Of a stretch of 64,000 bases of DNA, positions 61,332 to 64,000 are shown one piece after another. Source of the stretch: Pediococcus ethanolidurans. GTDB lineage: Bacteria; Bacillota; Bacilli; Lactobacillales; Lactobacillaceae. Position numbers and translations under genes: made by a program. Every line of letters starts with the position of its first letter. Position 1 is the first letter of the stretch. Under the pieces are notes generated by a model that saw only the letters and a list, made by a program, of their open reading frames with translations, did no database searches and was not told where the DNA came from. The stretch lies in the NCBI RefSeq assembly GCF_001437405.1, contig NZ_JQBY01000012.1, positions 1 through 64,000 of the forward strand, given 5' to 3'.

Positions 61332-63539
61332 ATGATATCAACAATTAAAGACAAATTAGGACTATTACGGATAATTCCAGTTCAAAAACGAAATGGAGAA
61401 ACAACTAAATTTCATCCATATAAATTAATGTTCAGTCTAACTAAAGTCTTATCAGATGAAACTATTCGAACGCAAATTTATGAGGGTTTATATAACCAGT
61501 TTCATGATCGAACACTCATCAAAACACGCGATATTCATGATGCTGTCCTGACGCAATTAACCAAGTATGGGTTAGATGAGGCAGCTAAAAACTATCAAAA
61601 CTATTTTTTGTCTGATCAACAAAAATTTGAAGACGCCACAAATGTTCAAAAAAGAATTGAAAAGGTTTTTGAACGTGATGCTGAAGTTGTTCACGAAAAT
61701 GCGAATAAGGATAGCACTATTTTCAATACTCAGCGTGATCTGGAAGCCGGAGCTGCTAGTCGGGCAATGGGACTTAAGATGTTGCCAGAGTTAGTGGCCA
61801 AGGCGCACTTGCGTGGAGATCTGCATTGGCATGATCTTGATTACTCACCAGTAACACCAGAAACAAATTGTTGTTTGATTGACTTTGATGGCATGCTTAA
61901 AAATGGATATAAGATCGGAAATGCGGAAGTGGATTCACCCCGATCAATCCAGACCGCAACGGCACAAATGGCACAGATCATTGCCAATGTGGCTTCGCTT
62001 CAATATGGTGGTTGTTCTGCTAATCGAATTGACCAACTGTTAGCACCATATGCTCAAATCAATTATCAAAAACATTTGGCGGATGCTAAAAAATGGGTTG
62101 CTGAAGATAAACAAGAAGCTTATGCAAAAACCAAGACTCGTAAGGATATTTATGACGCCATGCAAGCATTGGAATATGAAATTAACACGTTATATTCCTC
62201 ACAAGGTCAAACACCATTTACCACGGTTAACTTTGGTTTAGGGACAAGTTGGATTGAACGAGAAATTCAAAAATCTATTTTAGAAATTCGAATCAAGGGA
62301 TTAGGAACGGAGCATCGAACGGCAATTTTTCCTAAACTTATTTTTACATTAAAACGTGGTTTGAATTTACGACCCACTGACCCAAATTACGATATTAAAC
62401 AGTTGGCAGTTGAATGTTCAACCAAACGAATGTATCCGGATCTATTGATGTACGACAAAATTAAAGAGCTAACCGGTAGTTTTAAAACACCAATGGGTTG
62501 CCGATCCTTCTTGCAGGGTTGGAAAGATGAAAATGGTAAAGAGGTTAATTCCGGGCGGATGAATTTAGGTGTTGTCACACTCAATTTGCCACGACTAGCC
62601 TTATCTGCAAATGGAGATAAAAAACTATTCTGGGAAATTTTTGATGAGCGAATGAATTTGTGTCATCAAGCGCTAGCCTATCGAATTGAACGCACAAAAG
62701 AAGCACAGCCTAAAAATGCACCACTACTATACATGTATGGGGCGTTTGGCAAACGATTACCGGCAGATGGTAATGTTGATGACTTGTTTAAAAATCAACG
62801 AGCGACAGTTTCGTTGGGCTACATTGGATTGTATGAGGTTTGTACCGTATTTTATGGTGAAAACTGGGAACATAATGCCGAGGCACATGCATTTGCAGAA
62901 AAGGTTGTTCAACAAATGCGTCAAAAGTGTGATGAATGGGCACAAGCAAGTGGTTATCATTATAGTCTGTATTCCACACCAGCTGAGTCATTGACGGATA
63001 CATTTTGTCGTGATGACACTGCAAAATTTGGCAAGGTTGCCAATGTGACAGATAAAGAATATTACACAAATAGTTTTCACTATGATGTGCGTAAGCATCC
63101 CACACCGTTTGAAAAATTAAGTTTTGAGCAGGATTTTCCTAAGTATGCTTCAGGTGGTTTTATTCATTACTGTGAATATCCGAATTTAACTCAGAATCCC
63201 AAGGCTTTGGAGGCTGTTTGGGATTGGGCGTATGACCATGTAGGGTATTTAGGAACGAATACATCAATTGATAAATGTTATAAATGTGGCTTTAAGGGTG
63301 AATTTAAGGCAACCGCCCGTGGTTTCCAATGTCCACAATGTGGCAATCATGATCCACAGTATTGCGATGTGGTTAAGCGAACTTGTGGTTATCTTGGAAA
63401 TCCACAACAACGACCAATGGTTCATGGACGACACGTGGAAATTGCGTCAAGAAGAAAGAATTTAACGACGGAGATGATAAAAAATGCCGCAAAAAACGCA
63501 CGGTCCAAACAATCCGACTCCGAAAGAGTGGTTGGCTAA
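61332..63539 (+). CDS. nrdD: anaerobic (class III) ribonucleoside triphosphate reductase
   Basis: A 735-residue glycyl-radical enzyme making dNTPs without oxygen. An ATP-cone-like region lies at about 15-105 and the catalytic barrel follows. The C-terminal zinc site is Cys649/652/667/670 (CYKCG and CPQCG), and the radical Gly686 is in RTCGYLG. Start follows GGAGG. NrdG begins inside its last codons (overlap 56 bp). NrdR boxes precede it. Confidence 0.97.
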   Translation: MISTIKDKLGLLRIIPVQKRNGETTKFHPYKLMFSLTKVLSDETIRTQIYEGLYNQFHDRTLIKTRDIHDAVLTQLTKYGLDEAAKNYQNYFLSDQQKFEDATNVQKRIEKVFERDAEVVHENANKDSTIFNTQRDLEAGAASRAMGLKMLPELVAKAHLRGDLHWHDLDYSPVTPETNCCLIDFDGMLKNGYKIGNAEVDSPRSIQTATAQMAQIIANVASLQYGGCSANRIDQLLAPYAQINYQKHLADAKKWVAEDKQEAYAKTKTRKDIYDAMQALEYEINTLYSSQGQTPFTTVNFGLGTSWIEREIQKSILEIRIKGLGTEHRTAIFPKLIFTLKRGLNLRPTDPNYDIKQLAVECSTKRMYPDLLMYDKIKELTGSFKTPMGCRSFLQGWKDENGKEVNSGRMNLGVVTLNLPRLALSANGDKKLFWEIFDERMNLCHQALAYRIERTKEAQPKNAPLLYMYGAFGKRLPADGNVDDLFKNQRATVSLGYIGLYEVCTVFYGENWEHNAEAHAFAEKVVQQMRQKCDEWAQASGYHYSLYSTPAESLTDTFCRDDTAKFGKVANVTDKEYYTNSFHYDVRKHPTPFEKLSFEQDFPKYASGGFIHYCEYPNLTQNPKALEAVWDWAYDHVGYLGTNTSIDKCYKCGFKGEFKATARGFQCPQCGNHDPQYCDVVKRTCGYLGNPQQRPMVHGRHVEIASRRKNLTTEMIKNAAKNARSKQSDSERVVG

Positions 63540-64000
63540 AGATCTGAGCCTGCAGTATGTTGCTGATTATAAGGCGTTTAACTTTGTCGATGGTGAAGGT
63601 GTGCGCTGCAGTTTGTATGTCAGCGGCTGTCCGTTTCATTGCCCGGGTTGTTATAATGTGGCGGCTCAGAATTTCCATTATGGAAAGCCGTATACGCAGG
63701 AGTTAGAGGATCAGATTATTGAGGATTTGAGTCAAGATTATGTGCAAGGATTGACTTTGCTGGGTGGCGAGCCGTTTTTGAACACGCAGGTTTGTTTGAA
63801 AATTTGTAAACGGGTGCGTAAGGAATTCGGTCATAGTAAGGATATCTGGTCTTGGTCGGGGTATACCTGGGATGAGTTGTTGAAGGATTCTGATGATAAG
63901 TTGGAGATGTTGTCGTTGATAGATATTTTGGTGGATGGTCGTTTTTTGGAGGAGCAAAAGGATTTGACGTTGCAATTTCGAGGAAGTGCGAACCAAAGAA
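63484..64000 (+). CDS. nrdG: anaerobic RNR activating protein NrdG (partial, runs off the window)
   Basis: The ATG at 63484, with GGAG at 10-14 bp, opens a radical-SAM protein in a second frame overlapping the nrdD 3' end. The cluster motif CPFHCPGC gives Cys49, Cys53 and Cys56 (CX3CX2C), which binds the [4Fe-4S] cluster; GLTLLGGEPFLN is the SAM-contacting stretch. It generates the glycyl radical on NrdD. The first 172 codons are visible; the 3' end is beyond 64000. Confidence 0.95.
   Translation, partial: MPQKTHGPNNPTPKEWLAKDLSLQYVADYKAFNFVDGEGVRCSLYVSGCPFHCPGCYNVAAQNFHYGKPYTQELEDQIIEDLSQDYVQGLTLLGGEPFLNTQVCLKICKRVRKEFGHSKDIWSWSGYTWDELLKDSDDKLEMLSLIDILVDGRFLEEQKDLTLQFRGSANQR

Noticed and set aside
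1-64000. tRNA or rRNA genes
   Set aside because: No cloverleaf with the conserved T-loop or rRNA-like sequence was recognised; the T-box and repeat hairpins are not tRNAs.

Overview
The window looks like chromosomal DNA from a low-GC Gram-positive lactic acid bacterium of the Lactobacillaceae, close in gene content to plant-associated lactobacilli such as Lactiplantibacillus plantarum. This is a recognition-based inference from a gallate decarboxylase almost identical in layout to LpdC, a pyruvate oxidase, ribitol teichoic acid genes (tarIJ plus two CDP-polyol transferases), a folB-K-E-C-(rdgB)-P folate operon, class III ribonucleotide reductase, two T-box leaders and CcpA-, GlnR-, NrdR- and FNR-type sites. 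No rRNA, tRNA, CRISPR array or intact transposase gene was seen.

Layout. 1-2.0 kb: ammonium transporter (minus strand) with a perfect GlnR-type box, then a possible integrase relic. 2.0-5.8 kb: gallate decarboxylase lpdC, a frameshifted lpdB and an MFS transporter. 6.0-10.0 kb: universal stress protein, MntH and pyruvate oxidase. 10.6-18.5 kb: the most interesting locus, a six-gene plus-strand run encoding an SLC13-type anion permease, a PAPS-type sulfotransferase, ATP sulfurylase, APS kinase, a DHH phosphoesterase and a membrane-anchored arylsulfotransferase. 18.8-23.0 kb: ABC exporter pair with a divergent TetR regulator. 23.1-27.8 kb: tarI-tarJ-tarK/L-type teichoic acid genes. 28.1-30.3 kb: NADH oxidase and an isochorismatase-like hydrolase. 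30.4-34.9 kb: folate operon. 35.1-38.9 kb: T-box-controlled MetE-like methyltransferase and T-box-controlled BrnQ. 39.2-41.5 kb: DUF969-DUF979-pcp. 41.9-45.6 kb: PepT, ROK fructokinase, a Dps-like protein and a Flp/FNR-type regulator. 46.5-51.9 kb: ABC-F ATPase, cinnamoyl esterase, nucleoside deoxyribosyltransferase, NAD(P)-binding protein and gluconokinase. 52.1-61.1 kb: small accessory genes, many with repeats between them, two of them carrying in-frame stops. 61.3-64.0 kb: nrdD and partial nrdG behind tandem NrdR boxes.

How it works together. The 10.6-18.5 kb genes form a complete sulfate-activation and sulfo-transfer route: sulfate in, APS, PAPS, sulfo-acceptor, and pAp disposal. No sulfate or sulfite reductase gene is present here, so the logic points to sulfation of a molecule rather than assimilation. 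LpdC and the esterase at 48.2 kb together suggest use of plant phenolic esters, although the LpdB flavin-prenyltransferase partner is broken.

A second theme is a family of modular, palindromic intergenic repeats. Four larger copies lie near 10.0, 45.7, 52.2 and 57.8 kb, and related small units lie near 4.1 and 41.5 kb. Modules are shuffled and inverted between copies, and one unit replaces the 3' end of lpdB. Three genes are disrupted by single-site lesions: lpdB by a run-of-A frameshift, an alpha/beta hydrolase by TAG, and a GH8 glycosidase by TGA.
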